Positions 1-5,196 of a DNA stretch of 38,179 nt are shown here, piece after piece. Position 1 is the stretch's first letter. Each line of letters opens with the position of its first letter. Both the position numbers and the translations under genes were made by a program. The notes beneath the pieces were generated by a model. The model was not told where the DNA came from, did no database searches, and worked only from the letters and a program-made list of their open reading frames with translations. The DNA is from a virus. The DNA lies in the IMG/VR virus record IMGVR_UViG_3300042294_000818, positions 1 to 38,179 of that record. One strand, written 5' to 3'.

Positions 1-176
1 TGCCAGCGAACGCTCCAGCGCAGGGATGGCGCTTTCTCCGTTGTTGTGGCCGTAGATGGCCACTACTGTGAGCTTGTCATGCACTGCCGTACATCCCGAT
101 CTTCTTGAGGTAGTCGGCCACATTGCGTCCTATCTGGGCTTCCTGCACCGTCATGTTGTCTTGGGCTTGGGAGATG
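1..176. repeat. Terminal direct repeat, left copy
   Basis: These 176 bases are repeated at the other end of the window (38004-38179) with one difference: T at 128 versus C at 38131. The repeat covers the 3' end of the large terminase gene and the start of the downstream glycosyltransferase gene. It therefore lies in coding sequence in the middle of an operon. That position favours an assembly overlap of a circular or circularly permuted genome over a genuine packaged terminal repeat, which usually lies between genes. The mismatch changes the third base of a terminase glycine codon (GGA/GGG) and looks like a population variant. Confidence 0.95.
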
Positions 177-1840
177 TTGCGGGTGATCTTGGCCGCTATC
201 AGCCGTGGCTGCACCTGCTCTGCAAACGCAACTGCTGCCAGCGCAGAGGCAATCACCCGATCATCCTTGGCCCTGCCTGGAGCGTGGATGGTGCCGTTTT
301 CCCGCACGATCCCCTTCATCTCCTCCAGGGTGTCCATGCTCTTGATCTCCATCATCCCGCGCTCAAAGTAATCCTTCATGTAATTGAGCATCCGCTCTTT
401 ACTGGCGTGGGTGGTGACGTAGCCGATAGAGTTGGAGATGCCACCCAGCGCGTCATTACGCCGCCAGATGTAGTTGGTCATGCTGCCGAGCACGTCCAGC
501 AAACCACGCCCTGTGGCGTTGTTCATGCTCACGGCCATGCGCTTCAGGTTCCTGATCTCGTTGATGACGGCCTGACCAGGCCCGTTAACTTCCAGGTTCA
601 GCGTGGAGTTCTTGTAGGCACCTGCCAGGTGGGCGATGACCCAGGCGAACTGGTAGGTATTGAGTTCAGAGGTTGCGAACTCGGCCACCTGCTCCATCCC
701 GTCTGCGTAGCAGCGGAAGACCTGGATGCAGAAACGGTCTGCCCAGTCAGAACTGCCGTAGGCCGGGTCTGCCCCGATGACGTAGTAGGCGTTGTCTACA
801 GGCTCTTCCCAGACCTTGAGGACACCCAACCGCTCCGTGCTCTTCAGGACTTCAGTGTCCTGGAAGAGAGAGCCGAAGGCATAGCGGTAGTTGTCGGGCA
901 CCATGAGCTTGGAAGCCTTGGCTGCTTCTGTACACCGGGAGGTGGAGAAGAAGGAGGTGCCTGTCATCACGAAGGCATAGTCCTCCGTGGGCGGGAACTC
1001 CTGGTACATGAGCGCCTCGTCCTTGATGCCCTCGTGCATCTTCCAGCGCCACCAGGCCATCTGCCGGGAGTTGATCTCAAACCCGTACAGGCGCTTGATG
1101 TCCTTGTGCCACTCCTTCTCTTCAGGAGTCAGCTTGCCATCCCAGTACACCTTGTAGATGTTGCTCTTGGCGTCCACACTGTAGAACTCGTTACGCCACC
1201 AGCCGCAGAAGATCGCACGCTGGGTCTTGGCCCTCTGCGCCGTCTTGTACATATCGTGGAACATATTGAATCCACGGGCTGTGGACTCAAACAAGTAAAG
1301 CCGGTCAGGATTGTTCTCGGCTAAGGAAGCCAACAGGGATGCCAGACCCTCCTCGTCACCCCAGGAGCTTGTCTCCGTGCCGTGAAGGTAAGTAATTGCC
1401 TTGCCACGGCCCAGTGAGCCTTTAGCCCTCAGACCCGCCACCTGGTAGAACAACCGGCTTCTGTTCTTGAGAGACAGCTGGTTCCTGTTGTGCCCTATTG
1501 CCGGAATCTTGAACTCCTTGGGCAACCCATCCATGTACATGGCTAGGGTCATCCTGAACATATCCCGGTTCTCTTCCGTATCCGTCGTGAGCGTGCCCTG
1601 CAAACCCGGATGGGTGAAATGCCAATAAAGGTCTAGGGCTAGGGAAATGGTCGTAATCCCAAGCTGCCGACCCTTCAAGATCACAAAGAAATGCACATCC
1701 TCAGCCAATCCTTTTGCAATCTCATCCATCACATATGTCTGAGTGCCCAGAAGATTGTCCATCTTCCGCAAACCCTGCTCTTTAGTCTCAATCTTGAGTT
1801 CAGAGCAAAAGCTGTAGAACTTGGCTAAATCAAATTTCAT
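77..1840 (-). CDS. terL: Terminase large subunit
   Basis: DNA-packaging ATPase/nuclease that pumps the genome into the prohead through the portal. The product is 587 residues from the ATG at 1840. That ATG overlaps the upstream stop (TAATG), and the longer reading from 1861 is less likely. A degenerate Walker A loop (KGRQLGITT, about residues 56-64) is followed by an ATPase coupling-type motif (FESTARG). The C-terminal RNase H-like nuclease shows three acidic sites: GADPAYG, LNLEVNG and KDDRVIA (DD about 526-527). Family assignment rests on this motif order and on the position beside the portal and capsid genes. The stop overlaps the GTG start of the next gene, which the contig break places at 38087. 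Confidence 0.93.
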   Translation of the reverse strand: MKFDLAKFYSFCSELKIETKEQGLRKMDNLLGTQTYVMDEIAKGLAEDVHFFVILKGRQLGITTISLALDLYWHFTHPGLQGTLTTDTEENRDMFRMTLAMYMDGLPKEFKIPAIGHNRNQLSLKNRSRLFYQVAGLRAKGSLGRGKAITYLHGTETSSWGDEEGLASLLASLAENNPDRLYLFESTARGFNMFHDMYKTAQRAKTQRAIFCGWWRNEFYSVDAKSNIYKVYWDGKLTPEEKEWHKDIKRLYGFEINSRQMAWWRWKMHEGIKDEALMYQEFPPTEDYAFVMTGTSFFSTSRCTEAAKASKLMVPDNYRYAFGSLFQDTEVLKSTERLGVLKVWEEPVDNAYYVIGADPAYGSSDWADRFCIQVFRCYADGMEQVAEFATSELNTYQFAWVIAHLAGAYKNSTLNLEVNGPGQAVINEIRNLKRMAVSMNNATGRGLLDVLGSMTNYIWRRNDALGGISNSIGYVTTHASKERMLNYMKDYFERGMMEIKSMDTLEEMKGIVRENGTIHAPGRAKDDRVIASALAAVAFAEQVQPRLIAAKITRNISQAQDNMTVQEAQIGRNVADYLKKIGMYGSA

Positions 1841-2076
1841 TAAGGCTTTTCCAATACCCAATCCGCTATTGCAAGAGCCACCTTCCTATCTCGGGCAACC
1901 CTCAACAACTCTTCCCACACGATAGGCGGGTACTCCCGCTTCCACCTCTGCACAAGACGAATCTTCTGCGCCTTGCTAGTGCACATTAACGCAGCCCTGG
2001 TTTCCCGCTGCAAGCGCACCCGAGATGCGTAAAGCCGCATCTGAATATCCCGATATGTATCCGTCTCTGGTTGCAT
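1840..2076 (-). CDS. Small basic protein before terminase (possible small terminase)
   Basis: A 78-residue protein directly upstream of the large terminase gene, with TAATG stop/start overlap. The sequence is basic and helical, with a run of Arg/Lys and a Trp-rich segment (RWKREYPPIVWEELL). I chose the ATG at 2076 because AGGA lies about 7 bases upstream; a TTG at 2082 is the alternative. Its position suggests a DNA-recognition (small terminase) role. It is shorter than typical small terminases and I see no convincing helix-turn-helix, so the function is inferred from context alone. The first 101 bases overlap the preceding gene in another frame. Confidence 0.6.
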   Translation of the reverse strand: MQPETDTYRDIQMRLYASRVRLQRETRAALMCTSKAQKIRLVQRWKREYPPIVWEELLRVARDRKVALAIADWVLEKP

Positions 2077-2194
2077 CCTCAATCCTGTCCATCAACTGCC
2101 TGACCAGCATAGACGCCATAAACAACCGAGCATCCATCACCTCCAGCTCAGCCCGTAACTCATCCTCTTCCATCCACAACCTGTCAGCGTTCAT
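1976..2194 (-). CDS. Hypothetical protein, helical, terminase operon
   Basis: A 72-residue acidic, Met-rich helical protein (start MNADRLWMEEDEL) that probably forms a short coiled coil. It sits 9 bases after the previous gene in the late operon. Its last third (101 bases) overlaps the next gene in a different frame, which is long for this compact phage. One of the two starts may therefore be wrong: an internal ATG near 2040 would shorten the downstream gene to begin MRLYASRV. I recognise no family. Confidence 0.5.
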   Translation of the reverse strand: MNADRLWMEEDELRAELEVMDARLFMASMLVRQLMDRIEDATRDGYISGYSDAALRISGALAAGNQGCVNVH

Positions 2195-2203
2195 TCCCGC
2201 CTC

Positions 2204-2428
2204 CTATTCCACCCTCCATACCCTCAGCATCTCACCCTCACTCCTGGCCACAAACTTCTGACCCAACCGCTTCCCCGCCCTGTAATTCGCATTCAACACC
2301 TTGGCCCTGTGCTCCACAGGCACCACAAACGAATCCCCCACATCCATCTCCCCATACGGGTACGCAAACACCACCCTGGGCTTGGGAAGATCAACACCCT
2401 TGCTGACCTCTATCGCAGTTATCGTCAT
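2204..2428 (-). CDS. Hypothetical phage protein, first gene of late operon
   Basis: A 74-residue protein read from the ATG at 2428, with GAGGG 6 bases upstream. The alternative GTG at 2452 lies too close to the promoter-like sequence. It contains the pattern VGDSFVVP...GKRLGQKF...LRVWRVE, which I recall from small conserved hypothetical phage proteins of unknown function. It is the first gene of the minus-strand block that continues into the terminase. No catalytic residues or membrane segments are visible. Confidence 0.75.
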   Translation of the reverse strand: MTITAIEVSKGVDLPKPRVVFAYPYGEMDVGDSFVVPVEHRAKVLNANYRAGKRLGQKFVARSEGEMLRVWRVE

Positions 2429-2452
2429 CTCTAACCCTCTACAAGTAACCAC

Positions 2453-2481
2453 ATCATACGAACAAAAAAAGGGCTACGCAA
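2453..2481 (-). promoter_or_regulatory. Candidate sigma70 promoter for the late (minus) operon
   Basis: On the minus strand TTGCGT (2481-2476), a 17-base spacer and TATGAT (2458-2453) make a plausible sigma70 promoter; TATGAT matches the -10 consensus at 5 of 6 bases. Initiation would fall near 2446, giving a leader of about 18 bases before the ATG at 2428. The -35 lies inside the hairpin of the minus-strand terminator described below, so the elements overlap. This is sequence inference only. Confidence 0.4.
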
Positions 2482-2489
2482 GGTAGCCC
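2464..2489 (-). terminator. Rho-independent terminator on minus strand, upstream of late genes
   Basis: The minus strand reads GGGCTAC - CTTGC - GTAGCCC followed by seven T: a perfect 7-bp GC-rich stem (2471-2477 with 2483-2489) and a U-tract (2470-2464). It stands before the first late gene, not after one. It would stop minus-strand transcripts arriving from the 2.49-2.94 kb control region. It may be an insulator or an antitermination target. Confidence 0.75.
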
Positions 2490-2490
2490 T

Positions 2491-2879
2491 AAACAACGGA
2501 GGAGATCAGCCAACTGCGTTGGCACCATAAATGTACTTTTTTTTTGGGGAGGAGAGATGTTGGGGTCACGCCAAACCCGACCCTCCGACCCATCTGCCTG
2601 GACTCTCTTTGGGTTGCGTGTGCTCAGCGCAGGGATGGTGCCCAGTCCCGAACCCAGCCGTGCCTACTCATGCACACGCCCAGCTCCTGAGCAGTCATGA
2701 CAGGGCGACCCGGCCCCGTCCCCAAATGCTCAAGCCCCGAGCGCGGTGGGTGACACTCACCCGTCAATGCATCGACTTGGTGCAGTCTCTTGTGTACTTA
2801 AATGACACACACTCAAGTAACTTATTGTACAGAGTCTTACGTATAGTGTACTAAAGCGCAGGGTCTTTACACAAGCACG
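2491..2879. other. Gene-free control region between divergent operons
   Basis: About 390 bases with no convincing gene on either strand. Visible elements are a perfect hairpin GCCAAC-tgc-GTTGGC at 2509-2523, a run of nine T at 2537-2545, a GC-rich stretch at about 2560-2760, a perfect inverted repeat GGGTGA-cac-TCACCC at 2748-2762, and two near-identical GTGTACT(T)AAA boxes at 2792-2802 and 2846-2855. The last 100 bases turn AT-rich toward the early promoter. A 47-codon reading frame at 2557-2700 has a good Shine-Dalgarno sequence but unconvincing composition. Confidence 0.6.
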
Positions 2880-2909
2880 TTGACACACTCTCAGCACTCA
2901 TCTTATCAT
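2880..2909 (+). promoter_or_regulatory. Early promoter (sigma70-like)
   Basis: A consensus -35 TTGACA (2880-2885), an 18-base spacer and TATCAT (2904-2909) precede the first plus-strand gene. Transcription should start near 2916, about 40 bases before the ATG at 2957. This is the best promoter-like sequence in the window. It suggests that host RNA polymerase starts the early block, which fits the absence of a phage RNA polymerase gene. Confidence 0.6.
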
Positions 2910-2919
2910 CATGTCACCT

Positions 2920-2931
2920 TATCAATTGATA
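2920..2931. promoter_or_regulatory. 12-bp palindrome TATCAATTGATA, possible operator
   Basis: A perfect 12-base palindrome just downstream of the predicted early transcription start and upstream of the first leader. Its position would suit a repressor or early shut-off protein. No cognate regulator is identified. Confidence 0.35.
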
Positions 2932-2943
2932 GGGCAACTAGAT

Positions 2944-2959
2944 GGAGTCTGTGACCATG
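2944..2959 (+). promoter_or_regulatory. Repeated initiation leader GGAGTCTGTGACCATG, copy 1
   Basis: A 16-base sequence identical in four places (2944, 3210, 3584, 3890), each ending in the start ATG of a gene. GGAG is the Shine-Dalgarno element; the nine-base spacer TCTGTGACC is fully conserved. This fixes the first gene's start at 2957, not the in-frame ATG at 2942. Confidence 0.9.
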
Positions 2960-3151
2960 CAAGTGAACCAAGCTGTTGAGCTGTTGTGGCAGCACGGCTA
3001 CCGTGCCAATGCCTCTTCCGTGTCTCCTGACTGGATCGTTGTGCTCGACCCTGCACACTGCCGCAGAGGGTCTGAACCTATGCGTGTCGAGTACGAACGC
3101 CGCAGCATCCACGTCACTCAAGTTTGGCGTTTCATCACTGAGCGCGAGTGA
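2957..3151 (+). CDS. Hypothetical early protein
   Basis: A 64-residue protein, the first gene of the plus-strand block. The start ATG at 2957 is set by the shared 16-base leader. The product has a short helical start (MQVNQAVELLWQHGYRA) followed by a beta-like segment. I recognise no family. As the first early gene it could be a host-takeover or anti-defence protein, but nothing in the sequence shows this. Confidence 0.75.
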   Translation: MQVNQAVELLWQHGYRANASSVSPDWIVVLDPAHCRRGSEPMRVEYERRSIHVTQVWRFITERE

Positions 3152-3166
3152 TTCATCTCACCAGGT

Positions 3167-3189
3167 AACCTTACAAGCACTGTAAGGTT
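3167..3189 (+). terminator. Perfect 9-bp hairpin after first early gene (weak terminator or processing site)
   Basis: AACCTTACA (3167-3175) and TGTAAGGTT (3181-3189) form a perfect stem with a 5-base loop, followed only by a short T run (TTTCC). The stem is AT-rich and the U-tract poor, so partial termination or RNA processing between genes 1 and 2 is more likely than full termination. Confidence 0.45.
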
Positions 3190-3209
3190 TTCCGGGTCAA
3201 TCTTTTTAC

Positions 3210-3225
3210 GGAGTCTGTGACCATG
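3210..3225 (+). promoter_or_regulatory. Repeated initiation leader, copy 2
   Basis: Identical to the 16 bases at 2944-2959. It fixes the second gene's ATG at 3223. The GTG at 3217 inside the box is in frame but leaves almost no room for GGAG pairing. Confidence 0.9.
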
Positions 3226-3573
3226 CGATTAAATCTCTCCTCCTCTCCTGAGCTTGCACGTATCGTGCGTGCAGCTGACAACAGCTACCGCAAGCGGGAA
3301 GCATCCCTGCAGGTACGTGAGACTGTCTGTCTGTCCGGCACATACTGGGACGGCGGTAGTCGGTCTACGTACGTAGCTGTTGACCTGGTGACTCTGCGTA
3401 GTTCTGCTGCTGAGCAGTTTGCACCTGGTGCTTTCGGAGGGCCGGCTGCTGCTCCGATGGTGCGTATCCCTGAAGGTATCGCCATTGTGCAGACTGGCGT
3501 GTTCTGCGGTAAGACTGCGAACGCTACTGTCTACATAAATCCAGTCAACGCAGCGAAGCTGCTTCCTGCCTAA
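3223..3573 (+). CDS. Hypothetical early protein
   Basis: A 116-residue protein with the shared leader. It has a helical N-terminus (SSPELARIVRAADNSYRKREASLQ), then an Ala/Gly-rich, beta-like half with the segment VRIPEGIAIVQTGVFCGK. No transmembrane segment or enzymatic motif is seen. It may belong to a conserved group of phage proteins of unknown function. Only 10 bases separate its stop from the next leader. Confidence 0.78.
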   Translation: MRLNLSSSPELARIVRAADNSYRKREASLQVRETVCLSGTYWDGGSRSTYVAVDLVTLRSSAAEQFAPGAFGGPAAAPMVRIPEGIAIVQTGVFCGKTANATVYINPVNAAKLLPA

Positions 3574-3583
3574 CCCTAACTTC

Positions 3584-3599
3584 GGAGTCTGTGACCATG
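3584..3599 (+). promoter_or_regulatory. Repeated initiation leader, copy 3
   Basis: The same 16 bases as at 2944. It fixes the third gene's ATG at 3597. Confidence 0.9.
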
Positions 3600-3830
3600 A
3601 AGAACCTTCTCACCCTTGCCAAGATCTTGCGTAAGCGTATTGGGGCGCACTACCGCTACATAAGCACAGCGCAGCGCAACTACACACACGACAGGTATCA
3701 GGAGCTTCGCAGGGACTCTGACGAAGCCGTTAGCCTTGCCAACTACCTGATTCAGCACCTAGAGAACCGTCACCAGGCTGTGACGTTTGCTCATGCTGTG
3801 GGAATGCCTGGTTACATCAACCTGCGTTGA
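3597..3830 (+). CDS. Hypothetical basic early protein
   Basis: A 77-residue basic, helical protein (MKNLLTLAKILRKRIGAHYRYISTAQRN...) with many Tyr, Arg and His residues. The start comes from the shared leader. Basic small early phage proteins often bind nucleic acid or host enzymes, but no family or motif is recognised. Two small hairpins follow it before the fourth leader. Confidence 0.75.
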   Translation: MKNLLTLAKILRKRIGAHYRYISTAQRNYTHDRYQELRRDSDEAVSLANYLIQHLENRHQAVTFAHAVGMPGYINLR

Positions 3831-3844
3831 TTTCACCCGGCGAG

Positions 3845-3882
3845 CGCACCTGCGGGTGCGTTTAGGGGTGCAATTTCGCACC
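3845..3882 (+). promoter_or_regulatory. Two tandem hairpins before the fourth early gene
   Basis: CGCACC-tgcg-GGTGCG (3845-3860) is followed by GGTGC-aatttc-GCACC (3867-3882). The arms are complementary across the two hairpins (either GGTGC can pair with either GCACC), so alternative folds are possible. Neither has a U-tract. They may stabilise RNA or modulate the next start. Confidence 0.4.
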
Positions 3883-3889
3883 ATCATCA

Positions 3890-3905
3890 GGAGTCTGTGA
3901 CCATG
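3890..3905 (+). promoter_or_regulatory. Repeated initiation leader, copy 4
   Basis: The same 16 bases as at 2944. It fixes the ATG at 3903. It is the last copy; the following genes use different, overlapping starts. Confidence 0.9.
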
Positions 3906-4172
3906 AGCAACACCTATAACGGCTGGACGAACTACGCTACCTGGCGTGTCAACCTTGAGGTCTTTGACGGGTTCGACCCTCGGGAATATTTCCTGGACGG
4001 CAATGATGAGGTAGACACGGCTGAGCTGGCCGACAACCTCAAGCAATGGGCTGATGACGTCATCATTGGCGGTAGTGAAGGCCTGGTGGCTGATTACGCC
4101 AGGGCTTTCCTGTCTGACGTGGACTGGCATGAGATTGCGCGGCACATGATTGCCGACTATCTTGAAGCCTGA
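3903..4172 (+). CDS. Conserved hypothetical phage/plasmid protein (YNGWTNYATW family)
   Basis: An 89-residue acidic protein beginning MSNTYNGWTNYATWRVNLEV. The YNGWTNYATW opening is one I know from many small phage and plasmid proteins of unknown function. The rest is helical and acidic (AELADNLKQWADDVI...), ending in an aromatic/acidic helix. An acidic, DNA-mimic-like role in anti-restriction would be a guess. The start is set by the fourth shared leader. Confidence 0.85.
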   Translation: MSNTYNGWTNYATWRVNLEVFDGFDPREYFLDGNDEVDTAELADNLKQWADDVIIGGSEGLVADYARAFLSDVDWHEIARHMIADYLEA

Positions 4173-4190
4173 GAACCCTCCCCCTGTCTG

Positions 4191-4212
4191 GCCCTTCCCC
4201 ACGTGGAAGGGC
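4191..4212 (+). terminator. 8-bp hairpin after the leader-gene cluster
   Basis: GCCCTTCC-ccacgt-GGAAGGGC is a perfect GC-rich stem. No T run follows, so intrinsic termination is doubtful. The rest of the 120-base gap to the next gene holds only a short TTCGA/TCGAA stem (about 4233-4247) and a CCCCTTTTTAAG stretch. Confidence 0.4.
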
Positions 4213-4293
4213 AAACCTTACAAACCCCCGCAGCGGGTGCCCTTCGATCCCTCGAAAGCCCCTGCTGCCCCTTTTTAAGCGATTGGAGCCGTT

Positions 4294-4434
4294 ATGCCAC
4301 GTTACCGCTACCGACCCCTTGATGAAGCTGTGGAAGAGCGCAGGAGGGCTTGTATGGGCTTCCTGGCAGCATTCCTGCTGGCCATGTCTATCTTTTTACC
4401 GTTTGCCCTGTTCTGGGCAGGAGTCTGGCAATGA
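4294..4434 (+). CDS. Small single-pass membrane protein
   Basis: A 46-residue protein starting MPRYRYRPLDEAVEERRR, with one hydrophobic helix (about residues 22-45, GFLAAFLLAMSIFLPFALFW). GGAG lies 6 bases before the ATG. The charged N-terminus suggests it stays in the cytoplasm (positive-inside rule). The stop overlaps the next start as ATGA. It is one of two tiny membrane proteins flanking a soluble protein in a tightly coupled trio. No family is recognised; superinfection exclusion or membrane remodelling are possible roles. Confidence 0.7.
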   Translation: MPRYRYRPLDEAVEERRRACMGFLAAFLLAMSIFLPFALFWAGVWQ

Positions 4435-4604
4435 AAGAAGATAAAACACCAGAAAGCATGAGGCTAGATGCTCTGTTCCGCATCAGCTGCGTAATCCTGA
4501 ATCATTCCGACAAGTGGGGGCCGGAGGATGAGAACATGGAGCACTTGGTGCACGCCATGTACCTGCTATCCCTAGCCTACCTGCGGGAAAGGAGGTTGGT
4601 GTGA
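4431..4604 (+). CDS. Hypothetical small protein
   Basis: A 57-residue soluble helical protein (MKEDKTPESMRLDALFRISCVILNHSDKW...). I chose the ATG at 4431 because it overlaps the preceding stop (ATGA) and GGAG stands about 8 bases upstream. A longer reading from 4350 would overlap the upstream gene heavily. It sits between two membrane protein genes. No family is recognised. Confidence 0.65.
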   Translation: MKEDKTPESMRLDALFRISCVILNHSDKWGPEDENMEHLVHAMYLLSLAYLRERRLV

Positions 4605-4768
4605 AAAAGGACTGGCCTACTACGCGCAGGTTCCCGCGCACGCAGGAAGAAGCATTCAGGGATGCGGACTACGCCAGTCCGCTGCACCATCCCCCAAAAC
4701 GGGTGGATGAGGGATGGGTATGGGTGGCAATAGCCTTTGTGCTTGCATTCCTTTTCGCCCTGCTCTAA
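4601..4768 (+). CDS. Small tail-anchored membrane protein, GTG start
   Basis: A 55-residue protein starting at GTG 4601, overlapping the preceding stop (GTGTGA) and preceded by a strong AGGAGG. The N-terminal 40 residues are basic and polar (MKKDWPTTRRFPRTQEEA...); the C-terminus is a single hydrophobic helix (WVWVAIAFVLAFLFALL). It therefore looks tail-anchored in the inner membrane. It closes the first early gene cluster, just ahead of the terminator at 4803. Function unknown. Confidence 0.7.
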   Translation: MKKDWPTTRRFPRTQEEAFRDADYASPLHHPPKRVDEGWVWVAIAFVLAFLFALL

Positions 4769-4802
4769 GATTCGCCCCGTTGCTGTGGAAGGCGACAGAT
4801 TG

Positions 4803-4875
4803 GCCCCTTACTCATGCGTCTACCCTCTGCCACTACGGAGGGCTTCCACTAGGCGCAGCAGTAAGGGGCTTTTTT
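4803..4875 (+). terminator. Long interrupted-stem RNA hairpin with U-tract
   Basis: GCCCCTTACT (4803-4812) pairs perfectly with AGTAAGGGGC (4860-4869) and six T follow (4870-4875). Inside, GCGTCTA (4816-4822) pairs with TAGGCGC (4850-4856, one G-U) and CCCTC (4823-4827) with GAGGG (4838-4842). Together they make about 22 bp with a 3x3 internal loop and one bulge. This is a strong intrinsic terminator, but far more elaborate than needed. It could be the 3' end of a structured RNA or a regulated attenuator. A smaller hairpin GTTGC-tcag-GCAAC follows at 4876-4889. Confidence 0.8.
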
Positions 4876-4889
4876 GTTGCTCAGGCAAC

Positions 4890-5060
4890 CGGGGCTTTCA
4901 TCCAGCCCTTGAGAATGTAGACGCGACAGACTCAGATAAACGTGGTGAATCCTCCTTGTGTCTCCTGGGTGAGCATCCCTCGGGGCAGCGAAAAGGGGAG
5001 CGGTCAAGGACGCTGTGCGTAGATAGCCGTTAACCTAGATAAACGAGAGCGTCCTTGTCC
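4890..5060. other. Gene-free segment with a 10-bp inverted repeat
   Basis: No gene is visible between the terminator and the gene at 5197. CAAGGACGCT (5005-5014) and AGCGTCCTTG (5048-5057) form a perfect 10-bp inverted repeat enclosing 33 bases, immediately beside the DnaA boxes. GGGCT/AGCCC (about 4893-4909) forms a minor hairpin. The segment separates two early gene clusters and could hold a promoter or the origin; I cannot pick a convincing promoter. Confidence 0.55.
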
Positions 5061-5079
5061 TGTGGACAAGTTATCCACA
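5061..5079. other. Two inverted DnaA boxes, candidate replication origin
   Basis: TTATCCACA at 5071-5079 matches the consensus bacterial DnaA box exactly. TGTGGACAA at 5061-5069 is the same box on the other strand with one change (TTGTCCACA). They face each other one base apart and form part of the palindrome CCTGTGGA-caagtta-TCCACAGG. They sit in a gene-free stretch next to a 10-bp inverted repeat. Since no phage initiator or polymerase is visible, recruitment of host DnaA is a reasonable hypothesis. A regulator operator is the alternative. Confidence 0.5.
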
Positions 5080-5196
5080 GGTGACTGTTCGGATGCCTGT
5101 GCTATGTCTGAAAAGAAATAAGCACAGGTAGTGCAAGTCGATCGCGGCCTGGTCGCTTGGGGCTTGGCCGCTCGACCTACCCTAAGAGGAGAGAAG

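Noticed and set aside
56-1324. A 422-codon plus-strand frame opposite the terminase gene
   Set aside because: It is antisense to the terminase, which has full motif support; the His/Val/Leu-rich translation is a shadow.
2557-2700. A 47-codon plus-strand frame with a strong Shine-Dalgarno sequence in the control region
   Set aside because: Pro/Ser/Arg-rich composition typical of GC-rich noncoding sequence, no recognisable pattern, and no coupling to another gene; it could be checked in relatives.
2825-2854. A second plus-strand promoter TTGTAC-N18-TACTAA
   Set aside because: Both hexamers match poorly, and a consensus TTGACA promoter lies just downstream.
4803-4869. Possible tRNA-like fold in the long hairpin
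   Set aside because: There is no TPsiC arm sequence, no CCA-side pattern and no anticodon stem of the right size; the U-tract fits a terminator.
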